Positions 8,762 to 18,700 of a DNA stretch of 45,935 nt are shown here, piece after piece (the first letter of the stretch is position 1; every line of letters begins with the position of its first letter). Position numbers and translations under genes: made by a program. The stretch is taken from assembly GCA_963925495.1 (NCBI GenBank), contig CAWUST010000002.1:1-45935 (forward strand), read 5' to 3'. The notes beneath the pieces were generated by a model. It made no database searches, had not been told where the DNA came from, and saw only the letters and a list, made by a program, of their open reading frames with translations. The DNA is from UBA2108 sp963925495. GTDB taxonomy: Bacteria; Bacteroidota; Bacteroidia; Flavobacteriales_G; Salibacteraceae.

Positions 8762-9061
8762 TTGCAAAACCCTATGCCTTGGAATACGCATAATTTAATT
8801 TTAAAAATGGCGTCTATAGAAAATTTATTGGTTTTATTTTTATTGTTAATTCCAATTTTTTTTCTAAAGCCTACTAAAAATCAGTTGCTGTTTATATTGT
8901 TTTCCATGTCTTTCGTTGTTATAATGTTTACTCTAATAGGTTTGATAAAACCTGTTTCTGTAGCTTTGGTTAGGTGTAAAATACCAGGAATTCCATTTGT
9001 GTTATTTTGTGCTTATCTATTGATGGATTGGAATAAGGTAATGCTGGTTTTAAAGAAATAA
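8762..9061 (+). pseudogene. C-terminal remnant of a multi-span membrane protein
   Basis: An open stretch of 99 codons has no good start: it begins at a TTG with ATGs only at 8774 and inside. It encodes three hydrophobic segments (about residues 20-35, 42-62 and 75-88). The loop PVSVALVRCKIPGIPF resembles the end of Bacteroidota glycosyltransferase-39-like/O-antigen-type membrane proteins, where a 'lvRYKiPalPF' block precedes the last span. The 5' part is missing and the repeat cluster abuts directly, so it reads as a gene truncated by repeat-associated rearrangement. A small intact membrane protein is a less likely alternative. Confidence 0.5.
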
Positions 9062-9068
9062 TAAGTGT

Positions 9069-9098
9069 TTTGAGGGCTTCTATTTTAATTTATATTTG
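9069..9098 (+). promoter_or_regulatory. Promoter of the acyl-CoA ligase operon
   Basis: TTTG at 9069-9072 and TATATTTG at 9091-9098 are separated by 18 nt, matching the Bacteroidota -33/-7 consensus. The start codon lies 24 nt downstream at 9122. This is one of the two best-formed promoters in the window. Confidence 0.65.
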
Positions 9099-9121
9099 AT
9101 GATTCACAAAATTAGAATAAC

Positions 9122-10888
9122 ATGTTTGAAGAAGTAAAGCGATTATTTGATGTTCCGCGTTATCAACTTAAAAATCTACCTCAATCTGATGCACTCGCTG
9201 CAAAAGTAAATGGCGAATGGATAAAAAGTAGCACTCAACAAACTGTAGATACTGCTAACAGGGCGAGCAGAGCATTTTTAAAGTTAGGTGTTAAACCTGG
9301 AGATAAGATTGCCCTTATTTCTAATAACCGACCCGAATGGGTAATGATGGATTGTGGAATTCTACAAGTTGGAGCGATAGATGTTCCTATTTATCCAACA
9401 ATTACTGAAGATGATTACCGCTATATTTTCAATGATGCTGAAATAAAAATGTGCTTTGTTGGTGATGCGGAATTATTTAAAAAAGTATCAAACATTAAAA
9501 AGGATGTCCCCTCTCTTAATAAAATATACACGTTTGAGCAAGTAGAAAATGCAGAACATTGGGAGTCGTTTTTAAAATTAGGTGATGGTGGAGATCAATC
9601 TGAAGTGGAAAAAATAATGGCTAGTATTAGCGAGGAAGACTTAGCCACTTTGATCTATACTTCTGGAACTACCGGAACTCCAAAGGGCGTAATGCTTTCA
9701 CACAAAAACATTTCGTCTAATTCAAAAGCCAGTATTCAACGCCTGCCTTTTGATATAGAAGGAAAGGCACTAAGTTTTTTGCCGATTTGCCACGTATATG
9801 AGCGCATGTTACTCTATTTATATATGTTAAAAGGAGTTTCTATTTATTTCGCTGAGTCGATGGAAACCATTGGAGATGATATAAGGGATGTTCAGCCCGA
9901 AGTTTTCACGGCTGTTCCGAGATTACTAGAAAAGGTATTTGACAAGATTGTAAATAAAGGTTCTGGGCTAACTGGAATAAAAAAGGTATTATTCTTTTGG
10001 GCATTGGGTCTTGGTGAGAAATATGAACCCTATGGAGCTAATGGGATTTGGTACGAATTTCAACTCAAAATAGCAAGAAAAATAATTTTCTCAAAATGGC
10101 AAGAGGCTCTTGGAGGTAAGGTTATGGCTATCGCCTCTGGAAGTGCATCCCTTCAACCTCGCTTGGCCAGGGTGTTTAATGCGGCCGGTATTCCTGTTAT
10201 GGAAGGATATGGATTAACGGAGACTTCTCCAACCATTTCGGTAAATTGCATCGACGATAAAGGGCTGATGATAGGAACTGTAGGGCGAGTTATAGAAGAT
10301 GTAGAAATTAAGATTGCAGAGGATGGAGAGATTTTAGTAAAAGGTCCTAATGTTATGCTAGGATATTACAATAAACCAGAACAAACTGCGGAGGTAATTA
10401 AAGATGGTTGGTTCCATACCGGAGATATAGGAAAAATAGTCGGCGACAATTTCTTGAAAATCACGGATCGTAAAAAGGAAATATTCAAAACTTCTGGTGG
10501 AAAATACATTGCACCGCAGGTTATGGAAAACAAATTCAAGGAATCGAGGTTTATTGAACAACTCATGGTCGTAGGCGAGGCACAAAAACACACTGCTGCA
10601 TTTATTGTCCCTGCATATGATTTTGTGAAAGATTGGTGTACTCGAAAAGGAATAAAATGTGATTCAAATAAAGAAATAATAGAAAACGAACGAGTAATAA
10701 ATCGGATTCAAAAAGAGGTAGACCATTTTAATGAAGGTTTTGGGAAGTGGGAAACCATAAAAAAATTCGAATTAATAGATCACACTTGGGGAATAGATAC
10801 AGGTGAACTTACGCCTACATTGAAGCTGAAAAGGAAAATAATAAAAGAGAAGTATTATGATCTTTTCAAAAAGATATACGACTTATAA
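9122..10888 (+). CDS. Long-chain fatty acid--CoA ligase (AMP-forming)
   Basis: Activates fatty acids to acyl-CoA through an acyl-adenylate, probably at the inner face of the cytoplasmic membrane. The adenylate-forming signature is complete: YTSGTTGTPKGVMLSHKN (179-196), EGYGLTETSP (361-370), HTGD (432-435), and the hinge and A10-like part DRKKEIFKTSGGKYIAP (449-465). At 588 residues it has the usual length of the bacterial/eukaryotic-like long-chain group (family FadD/FAA1). It is first in an operon with the aminopeptidase gene, whose ATG follows the stop codon after 2 nt. The acyl chain preference is not visible. Confidence 0.92.
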   Translation: MFEEVKRLFDVPRYQLKNLPQSDALAAKVNGEWIKSSTQQTVDTANRASRAFLKLGVKPGDKIALISNNRPEWVMMDCGILQVGAIDVPIYPTITEDDYRYIFNDAEIKMCFVGDAELFKKVSNIKKDVPSLNKIYTFEQVENAEHWESFLKLGDGGDQSEVEKIMASISEEDLATLIYTSGTTGTPKGVMLSHKNISSNSKASIQRLPFDIEGKALSFLPICHVYERMLLYLYMLKGVSIYFAESMETIGDDIRDVQPEVFTAVPRLLEKVFDKIVNKGSGLTGIKKVLFFWALGLGEKYEPYGANGIWYEFQLKIARKIIFSKWQEALGGKVMAIASGSASLQPRLARVFNAAGIPVMEGYGLTETSPTISVNCIDDKGLMIGTVGRVIEDVEIKIAEDGEILVKGPNVMLGYYNKPEQTAEVIKDGWFHTGDIGKIVGDNFLKITDRKKEIFKTSGGKYIAPQVMENKFKESRFIEQLMVVGEAQKHTAAFIVPAYDFVKDWCTRKGIKCDSNKEIIENERVINRIQKEVDHFNEGFGKWETIKKFELIDHTWGIDTGELTPTLKLKRKIIKEKYYDLFKKIYDL

Positions 10889-10890
10889 GA

Positions 10891-13800
10891 ATGAATTTTA
10901 AAATTAAAACAGGACTGCTTGCAGTCCTGTTTTTTGCGACACAATCGGCTATAAGTCAATCTGGAAATATTCAAGTTAAGAAGCCGTATTTCCAACAAAA
11001 GACAGATTATATTATTCAAGTGAAATTGGATGATAAAAAGCACGAATTACATGCGTTCGAAGAAATAATTTATTCGAATAACTCTAGAGTTCCTCTAGAT
11101 TCAATCTATATCCATTTGTGGGCAAATGGGTACAAAAACAATCAGACGGCTTTTGCAAAACAACTTATGGAAAACGACAATATGTCTTTTTTTTATTCTT
11201 CGGAAGATGAAAAAGGGTATATCGATAGTTTGGATTTTAAAGTAGAGAGTAAAAAAGTAAAATGGCATTATCACCCAGAACATATTGATATAGGCATAAT
11301 AAAATTAAATGAAAGGCTTCTGCCCGGAAACAGCATTAAAATAACTACACCATTTCATGTAAAACTGTCCGGTGATTTTAGTAGAATGGGTCATGACGGT
11401 GAATCGTATCAGGTTACACAATGGTATCCAAAGCCAGCAGTTTTTGATAACGATGGATGGCATCCAATGCCTTATTTAGATCAAGGAGAGTTTTATTCTG
11501 AGTATGGTTCATTCAATGTTTCAATTACCTTACCCGAAAACTATGTAGTCGGTGCAACTGGTGATTTACAAAATGAAGAAGAAAGAGAATGGTTGCTGAA
11601 AAAAATTGACGTTACCGAAAAAAAATCTTTCAAGAGAAAAGTGGCAACCCCTGAGGAAAGCTCAGTTCCTAAACCTCCTGCAGAATTCTCTTTTCCAAAA
11701 AGTTCGGAGAAAACCAAAACCTTGAATTATATTCAAAATAATGTACATGATTTTGCTTGGTTTGCCGACAAACGTTTTCATGTTCTCCGCGGAATGGTGG
11801 AATTACCACATTCAAAAGATTCTGTAGAAACATGGGTAATGTTTACGGACAAAGAAGCGTATTTATGGAAAGACGCTATACCTTATATGAACAGATCCAT
11901 CTATTCATATTCGCTTTGGAATGGTGATTATCCGTATAAACAAGCCACTGCTTTATTCGGTGCTTTGAGTGCTGGTGGTGGCATGGAGTATCCAAATGTA
12001 ACTGTAATAGGGTCATCTGGAAGCGCCGCAAGTTTAGAATTGGTAATTGTGCATGAGGTAGGGCACAATTGGTTTCAGGGTATTTTGGGTTTTAACGAAA
12101 GAGACCAACCAGCAATGGATGAAGGAATAAATTCATTCAATGAATTACGATATGTAGAAATATACATGGAAGAATTTAGCATGCTTGGTGAAGCACTTCC
12201 TCCACTAATTGCTCGCTGGATGAATTTGAATGATTTTACCCACCGCGATGAAAATTATTTGTTCTATCTTTTAGCAGCTAGAAAAAATACGGACCAATCC
12301 TTAAATCTTAAATCTCAAGAATACACTTCATCAAACTATGGGGGAGTGGTTTATGCGAAAAAAGCGATTAGCGTTCAAATGCTTCGAGCTTATTTGGGTG
12401 ATACTTTGTTTGACAAGGGAATGCAAAAGTTTTTTGATTTATGGAAGTTTAAACATCCATCTTTTCAAGATTGGAGGGAGGTTATGGAAAAGGAATCTGA
12501 AAAAGATTTGGGTTGGTTTTTCGGGAAGTATTACTGCAGTACTTCAAGGATTGATTTGAAGGCAAAAAAAGTAAAAAAGAAAAATGGGAATCTGGTAATC
12601 ACAGTGAAAAACAAGGGAGTTGTTAGTGTACCATATACAGTCACTACTTATTCTAAAACTGAAAAACTGAAAACATATTCGTTTGAAGTCATACCATTAA
12701 ATAAAGAAAAAGTTATGGTTCCTGGTCAAAATGCAAGTAAGGTGGTAATCGATGGAGAAAAAAACTTAGTAGAACACAATAGAAGAAACAATACAATACG
12801 GACTAGAGGAGTTTTGAGGAAAATGGAGCCTTTGCAGATTCGCTTATTTACTAGCTCTGAGAATCCAAATAAAAGTCAATTATTTATAACTCCTTTAATA
12901 GGGTGGAATACCGCAGATGAATTTATGGCGGGCGTAGGCTTCCATAACAAAAGTTTTATTGAAAAACCATTTGAGTGGTTTATTGGGCCCATGTATTCAT
13001 TTCATAGAAACGATGTAATAGGTATTGCAGATTTTAGCTATCATATTTATCCCAAGGGGTTTGAGCGCATCACTTTTAATGTAAATGCCATGAGGTTTTC
13101 CTACGATATACCAACTAATGGAATAATGACCTACAATAGAATATACCCAAAAGTACTTTTAGAATTGAAGCCAATAAACGAAAGAAGCAAATGGCGACAT
13201 AAATTTAATTTGGGGATTTTATATCTTGAAGAACTTTATACTGGAACAGGCACGCCTTTTATTAATGTAGATAATACGTATGGAGAATTGGGCTACGGGT
13301 TTACAATAATTGATAAACGTCAAAGCTTGAAAACAGATTTGCAATTTACTTTAGCCGATGAATTTGATGTTGCAAAATTCACTTCTGCATATCGTCTTAA
13401 ATACAACTCAAGAGGAAATGCCTTTACTGCTAGAGTTTTTGTTGGTTCTTTTTCTTATAACGAAAGCACTAGCCCTATTTATAATTTAAGAATGGATGGG
13501 CAAACGGGTTATTTAGATTACCAAAAAAATCAAGTTTTCCCAGATAGATCTGGAGTACAAGATGTATGGAAAAATCAAATGAATGAAAACGATGGGGCAT
13601 TTAAAACCCCTACTATAGTAGGGGAATCGGCGAAGTGGTTGGCTGCGCTTAATTTAAAAGTGGAAGCACCTTTTAGGTTGCCAGTTGGAATTTATGCAGA
13701 CATGGGAATTGCAGAGCAAACTGATTTTATGTTTAACGCTGGATTTTCAGTTCGAATATGGCGAGATATATGCGAAGTTTATTTCCCAGTGGTTTGGTCA

Positions 13801-13917
13801 AATAATATTAAAACAGAATACGATGTAAATAATATTGATTATGGCAATCTCATTCGCTTTACATTAAATTTGCCAGCTGCAAACCCTTACAAGTTATTAA
13901 GTGACATCAAGTTCTAA
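10891..13917 (+). CDS. Secreted M1-family metallopeptidase with barrel-like C-terminal region
   Basis: A zinc aminopeptidase of family M1, exported by a signal peptide (residues 1-22, ending ATQSAISQ). The zinc site is exact: HEVGH at 388-392 and Glu411, giving HEXXH-X18-E. GGGMEYP (362-368) takes the place of the GAMEN substrate-binding motif. At 1008 residues it is longer than soluble M1 enzymes. The last 350 or so residues (about 650-1008) are rich in alternating aromatic strands such as FEWFIGPMYSF and GFERITFNVNAMRFSYD, and it ends with NLPAANPYKLLSDIKF. This suggests an outer-membrane-associated barrel-like tail. It is co-transcribed with the upstream ligase and overlaps lpxH by 17 nt. 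Confidence 0.88.
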   Translation: MNFKIKTGLLAVLFFATQSAISQSGNIQVKKPYFQQKTDYIIQVKLDDKKHELHAFEEIIYSNNSRVPLDSIYIHLWANGYKNNQTAFAKQLMENDNMSFFYSSEDEKGYIDSLDFKVESKKVKWHYHPEHIDIGIIKLNERLLPGNSIKITTPFHVKLSGDFSRMGHDGESYQVTQWYPKPAVFDNDGWHPMPYLDQGEFYSEYGSFNVSITLPENYVVGATGDLQNEEEREWLLKKIDVTEKKSFKRKVATPEESSVPKPPAEFSFPKSSEKTKTLNYIQNNVHDFAWFADKRFHVLRGMVELPHSKDSVETWVMFTDKEAYLWKDAIPYMNRSIYSYSLWNGDYPYKQATALFGALSAGGGMEYPNVTVIGSSGSAASLELVIVHEVGHNWFQGILGFNERDQPAMDEGINSFNELRYVEIYMEEFSMLGEALPPLIARWMNLNDFTHRDENYLFYLLAARKNTDQSLNLKSQEYTSSNYGGVVYAKKAISVQMLRAYLGDTLFDKGMQKFFDLWKFKHPSFQDWREVMEKESEKDLGWFFGKYYCSTSRIDLKAKKVKKKNGNLVITVKNKGVVSVPYTVTTYSKTEKLKTYSFEVIPLNKEKVMVPGQNASKVVIDGEKNLVEHNRRNNTIRTRGVLRKMEPLQIRLFTSSENPNKSQLFITPLIGWNTADEFMAGVGFHNKSFIEKPFEWFIGPMYSFHRNDVIGIADFSYHIYPKGFERITFNVNAMRFSYDIPTNGIMTYNRIYPKVLLELKPINERSKWRHKFNLGILYLEELYTGTGTPFINVDNTYGELGYGFTIIDKRQSLKTDLQFTLADEFDVAKFTSAYRLKYNSRGNAFTARVFVGSFSYNESTSPIYNLRMDGQTGYLDYQKNQVFPDRSGVQDVWKNQMNENDGAFKTPTIVGESAKWLAALNLKVEAPFRLPVGIYADMGIAEQTDFMFNAGFSVRIWRDICEVYFPVVWSNNIKTEYDVNNIDYGNLIRFTLNLPAANPYKLLSDIKF

Positions 13918-14668
13918 ATTGAGTTCCGGTAAAAAAATATACTTCGCTTCCGATTTTCATTTGGGCGTTCCAACTAAAGCTATTAGCTTAGAACGTGAAA
14001 AAAAACTGGTGAAATGGTTGGACGAGGTTTCTAAAGATGCGGAAGAAATTTTTTTAGTTGGAGATGTTTTCGACTTTTGGTACGAATACAAAACAGTTAT
14101 TCCGAAGGGGTTTGTGAGAATTCAAGGAAAGATTGCCGAGCTGACAGATGCTGGAATAAAAGTTCATTATTTTATTGGAAACCACGATATGTGGGCTTTC
14201 GATTATTTTACGGAAGAGCTTGGGGTTAAAATGTATCGTGATCATGAGGAATTTGAGTTTTCAGGTAAAAAGTTTTTTATTGGACATGGAGATGGCCTTG
14301 GCCCTGGAGACAAGGGATATAAAGTAATTAAAAAAGTATTTGCTAATCCCTTTTTACAATGGATGTTTAAGTGGATTCACCCCGATATTGGAATGGCCAT
14401 AGCTAATTTTTGGAGTAGAAGCAGTAGAATGGCAAATGGGGGAGGAGAGGATCAAAAGTTCTTGGGCGTTGAAGGGGAGTGGTTATCCGCTTATTGTAGA
14501 GAAACGCTTAAGAACAAACATTTTGATTACTTCATTTTTGGGCATAGACATTTACCATTGGACATGAAAGTTGGCGAAAACTCAAGGTATATTAATTTAG
14601 GTGAATGGGTTAATTACACCACCTATGCCGTGTTTGATGGAGAAAATTTGGAATTGAAAGAATATTAG
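13901..14668 (+). CDS. lpxH: UDP-2,3-diacylglucosamine diphosphatase, LpxH-type calcineurin-like phosphatase
   Basis: Probably hydrolyses UDP-2,3-diacylglucosamine to lipid X in lipid A synthesis at the inner membrane. The metallophosphoesterase ligands are all present: DFH (18-20), GDVFDFW (54-60), GNHD (93-96), HGD (129-131) and GHRH (214-217). The membrane-facing helical insert follows in the middle (KKVFANPFLQWMFKWIHP). The start is taken as GTG 13901, which overlaps the end of the aminopeptidase gene by 17 nt; a TTG at 13919 is possible and would remove only six residues. Its stop codon overlaps the stop of convergent gapA by 4 nt. Exact substrate is inferred from family. Confidence 0.85.
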   Translation: MTSSSKLSSGKKIYFASDFHLGVPTKAISLEREKKLVKWLDEVSKDAEEIFLVGDVFDFWYEYKTVIPKGFVRIQGKIAELTDAGIKVHYFIGNHDMWAFDYFTEELGVKMYRDHEEFEFSGKKFFIGHGDGLGPGDKGYKVIKKVFANPFLQWMFKWIHPDIGMAIANFWSRSSRMANGGGEDQKFLGVEGEWLSAYCRETLKNKHFDYFIFGHRHLPLDMKVGENSRYINLGEWVNYTTYAVFDGENLELKEY

Positions 14669-15663
14669 TTTTTCAATTTCAACAACAAATCAATCAATCG
14701 ATTCGAGTATCCAATTTCATTGTCATACCAGCCCACAACTTTAACCATATTTCCAACAACTGAAGTAAGTAAAGAATCGAAAACACAGGAGTAAGGAATT
14801 CCAATTATATCAATACTTACCAATGGGTCCGTTTCGTAATAAAGAACTTTTCCGAGTTCAGTTTTACTGGCGGCTAAAAATGCTATATTAATTTCGTCAA
14901 CAGTTGGAGTCTTTTTCAAGACACAATTCACATCTGTCATAGAACCATTAGGAACAGGAACTCTAATTCCACAACCACCAACTCGACCTTCTAATTCTGG
15001 GAATATCTTGGTAATGGCTTTGGCTGCTCCAGTTGAAGTAGGCACTATAGAGTTTGGGGCAGATCGAGCTCTTCTTAAATCTTTATGGGGCGCATCGTGC
15101 AAACGTTGGTCGCTGGTATAGGAGTGAATAGTGGTTATGTACGCAGAATCTATTCCCCAGTTTTCTTCCAATATTTTAAACATAGGGGCAGTATTATTGG
15201 TAGTGCAACTGGCATTTGAAATAATAGGTGCAGAAAAATCGATTTCGTTTACTCCAAGCACTACTGTGGGAATGTCGGAATCTTGCGCGGGAGCGCTTAA
15301 AATTACTTGTTTGGCTCCAGCACTTAAATGCTTACCGGCCAATTCTTTTGTTCTAAATAAACCTGTGGATTCAATTACAACATCAATGTTCAGTTTGGAC
15401 CAAGGTAATTTAACTGGGTTTTTGTCGCTGCATATTTCTATTGATTTATCATCAATATATATCTTTCCTTTTTTAGCTTCCACTTTCGCGGCAATTCGAC
15501 CATGAATTGAATCGTATTTTAACAAGTGAGCTAAGGTATTTTCATCCGCCAAATCGTTAATTGCCACTATTTCTATGGGTGAAGTTAAATTTCCTTGTCG
15601 TTTATATATTTCACGAACTACGTTTCTGCCAATTCTACCAAAACCATTTATTGCTATTCTCAT
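14665..15663 (-). CDS. gapA: Glyceraldehyde-3-phosphate dehydrogenase, type I
   Basis: Glycolysis/gluconeogenesis enzyme that oxidises and phosphorylates glyceraldehyde-3-phosphate. It has the Rossmann motif INGFGRIGR (5-13), Asp37 after the second strand (AIND), which favours NAD, and the catalytic Cys153 in SNASCTTN. HSYTSDQ supplies the base His (about 180), and WYDNEIGYS stands near the C-terminus. The length of 332 residues is standard. A -7 element lies 20 nt upstream, just past the terminator of the upstream sortilin-like gene, so it is transcribed separately. It ends tail to tail with lpxH with overlapping stop codons and no terminator between. Confidence 0.96.
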   Translation of the reverse strand: MRIAINGFGRIGRNVVREIYKRQGNLTSPIEIVAINDLADENTLAHLLKYDSIHGRIAAKVEAKKGKIYIDDKSIEICSDKNPVKLPWSKLNIDVVIESTGLFRTKELAGKHLSAGAKQVILSAPAQDSDIPTVVLGVNEIDFSAPIISNASCTTNNTAPMFKILEENWGIDSAYITTIHSYTSDQRLHDAPHKDLRRARSAPNSIVPTSTGAAKAITKIFPELEGRVGGCGIRVPVPNGSMTDVNCVLKKTPTVDEINIAFLAASKTELGKVLYYETDPLVSIDIIGIPYSCVFDSLLTSVVGNMVKVVGWYDNEIGYSNRLIDLLLKLKN

Positions 15664-15682
15664 TGTGTTAGATCAATTTTTT

Positions 15683-15690
15683 CAAAATTA
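15683..15690 (-). promoter_or_regulatory. -7 element of the gapA promoter
   Basis: TAATTTTG on the minus strand matches TAnnTTTG and lies 20 nt before the gapA ATG. The DNA upstream that would hold the -33 element is occupied by the terminator hairpin of the preceding gene; no TTTG is seen at 17-23 nt. Confidence 0.5.
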
Positions 15691-15693
15691 GGA

Positions 15694-15730
15694 TAAAAAA
15701 AAGCCCTGCTGAAAATTTTCAACAGGGCTT
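15694..15730 (-). terminator. Rho-independent terminator of the sortilin-like gene
   Basis: On the minus strand, AAGCCCTG (with an inner TGAAAA) pairs with TTTTCA and CAGGGCTT across 15701-15730, followed by eight Ts. It is 20 nt past the stop codon at 15751 and directly before the gapA -7 element. Confidence 0.85.
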
Positions 15731-15750
15731 TCTATAATAGATTTTCGCTT

Positions 15751-18700
15751 TTACATTTTAATAAACTTGGCCACTTTTTGTGTGTTTCCATCTAACAATG
15801 TAATAAAATAAGTTCCAGACTGCAAATCAGAAACGTCAAAAGAAACATCATTTTCTCCTTCTACTAAACCCGGTTTAATGGTTTTTTGAATCTGACCATT
15901 AATAGAATAAACCTGGATGAATGCTTCAGCAGGATTTGCTACCGTAAGTTTTAATTGACCTGAATTTTGCAATGGATTTGGATAAACCGTAATACTAGAT
16001 TCCCAACCATTTTCAAAATCTTTATGACTTATTTCATCTATACCGGTAATAGTTCCTGACTTCCAGATTCCAGCGCCATAAGTTCCTACGTAAATCATTC
16101 CAAAGTTCGAAGCTTTGCTATGATCTAATATTTGTTGGTCGATATCAAAAACAGGAATTTTTGGGAAATTTTCAGCAATCCATTCTACAGGAGTTGCAGT
16201 TATATCAGAAGTAGAGAATATACCTTGATCTGTTCCAATTATTACTCTTTTAGGCTTATTAGCATCAAAAATAGCATCGTAAACAGGCATATCCGGTAAG
16301 TTTCCTTGTACAACAGTTTTGTTAAAGACATCTGTATTTGGAGTTCTGTTTAATAAAAAAACATGATTAACAGACCCGTAATTTCCAGTTGTAATTAACA
16401 TTTGATTTTGATTCTTTGGGTTGTAATTAATACTCTGAACAGAACCATTTCCACTAAAAATAGATTTAGAAGGAGCTAAGTTATCTGCATCTTTTTGAGA
16501 ATACATATTGTTTAAATCCTGTAACATTCTTACAGAAGCACTATTTCTAGGGCTGTATAAAAATTCGTTACCATTTTTCGAAAATTCAAATACTCCAACA
16601 TTACCAATCCTTAAATGCATCCATTCTGGGTTTTGGCCTAATGCAATTCCTCTTCTTGAAATAGCGACACCAGGTTGTTTTGCACCAGGGTTGGCCGTTC
16701 CGCAATTTGGAGCAGGACCACGATTATTGATACTGTAACATGGGTCATCACAATCATATTGAGTACCACTAGAATTTAATTCACATCTCTGATTTACCTG
16801 TAAAGCTATTAATGACTGAACCGGATCTTGAATTTTAATTACGTCTCCTGGGTTAAGGTTTACGTTAGCCACATAAGTAATTGGTAGATCCTCAGAATTG
16901 CTTGGAACTATAATTAAAGAACCCGCAGGATAATTAGCAGTAAAGTAGCTGTTAATTCTAGCGTTTAGTGCTGGTGCGTCATTAAAGGTTACACTAAACT
17001 TTAAAGTTTTTTCATCTAAAGTTCCATTTCCATTTCCAGTAAACCCACCTGCTCCATCGTAAATAAGCTGATCTCCATTAGTCCCTATTTTTATAGAACC
17101 AGGAATGATAATGGCGGCACTTTGGTCTGCTATTACAGTTCCCTCGAATGTGGTTCTACTTCCAGAACCTATGCCCACATTTACCTGAGTGGTATCAACT
17201 TTGAATACAATTGAATCTTTACTCGTTAAATCATTTGCGTTTTCCCAAAGTTTTAAGCGAGTACGAAAAGCGCCCATTCCACAATAAGGTTGACAAGCAC
17301 CACTTCCTTGTTGGCTAACAATTTTACCCCTTCCCATATTGCCATATTGAGAAGATGTATATTTTAAGTCTACAATTTGGCTAATTGCCGCATCAAAACC
17401 GTCTCCATTAAGAACTCCTTGGTTATAAGTATTAGTTCCATAAGTAGTATTTCCAGGGCGAAAAGGAGTTACATAAGGATTCCCATTGTCTTGGGTTCCG
17501 CCAATAGCAAAGTCAAAATTGGCATGATGAATTCCATAATACTGGGTTGTTGAAAAATCTTTGTTGATGTCGAAGAACGTAATACCACCGTCTAGGGATG
17601 TGTAAACTCCGCCATCGTTTCCAAAGTAAATTTTATTCGGATCTTTTTTATCATAAGCAACAACATGGTGATCAACATGCATGGAAAACTGCCCGCGACC
17701 ACCAGTAGCTTGCGTCCAGTTTCCATCGTATCTCCATAATTGAACTCCGCCAATAAATAATTTGTCTTTTCCCGGATCATTCAAATTAGGTACAGCTGCA
17801 AAAAGAAAGTCATGTTCGGCTTGCCCACCTCCATTGTCACCAAACAATTGAAAATTAGGAGCACTTATCGGCATAGGAGGATTAAGAGATGCCCAATTAA
17901 CACCTCCATCATAGGTTACTTTAATGTCACCATAACCACCTCCTCCGTTTGACAAGGCGGCATAAACCGTTAAAGAATTGTTCGGTGAGGCAGCTAATAC
18001 CCATCTACCTCTGCTTGGTCCGACAAGCCCTCTGCCTGTCAAACCACAATCGGTTGTGTAGTCACCCGAATAAAACAAGCCACCATTAAAACCAGCATAT
18101 AACTCAAATCCATCACTGGACCAATCCAGAGTTATACAATTCGAGACTCCTAAACCTGCGCCATTACATGCGATTTTTTTGTTCCATGTTGTTCCTCCAT
18201 CAAGAGATACTTGCAATCCGCCATTGCCTGTTGCCGCAGCAACTACATTTGCTTTAGTAGGGTGTGCAATAATATGATTTACTTGATTGAAATAGTTAGG
18301 TCCTGTTGACGGCAGCTCTGTACTTGCAAGTAATGCCCAAGAAGCCCCCCTGTCTGATGATTTATAAACACCAGTAATTCCTCCACCTTCAAATCTAGAA
18401 GCTAGGCCAGCATATAACGCTCCATCTGACGTTTGTGTAAGGCAAGAAACAACGTTTGTGGCAATTGTAATTCCAGCTTTAGTCAGCCAACTTCTTGTCC
18501 AGGTATTTCCACTATTAGTAGAAATGAATACCCCACCAGAAACACTGGCAGCATATATTTTTTTAGAATCTTCATTATCGACTACTATTCCACGAGTTCT
18601 GCCGCCAATATTTGTGGGGCCCATTAATTCAAATTCAAGACCAATAGCGGATGCGCGCGAGCCATTATTCGTTGTAAAATCGTGTGCTTTCTTAAGTAAA

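Noticed and set aside
10855..11043. 62-codon open frame on the minus strand across the ligase/peptidase junction
   Set aside because: It overlaps the end of one well-supported gene and the start of the next and has no promoter or domain.
15131..15505. 124-codon open frame on the plus strand
   Set aside because: Antisense to gapA; the product is a Ser/Leu-rich translation of the complementary strand with no domain.
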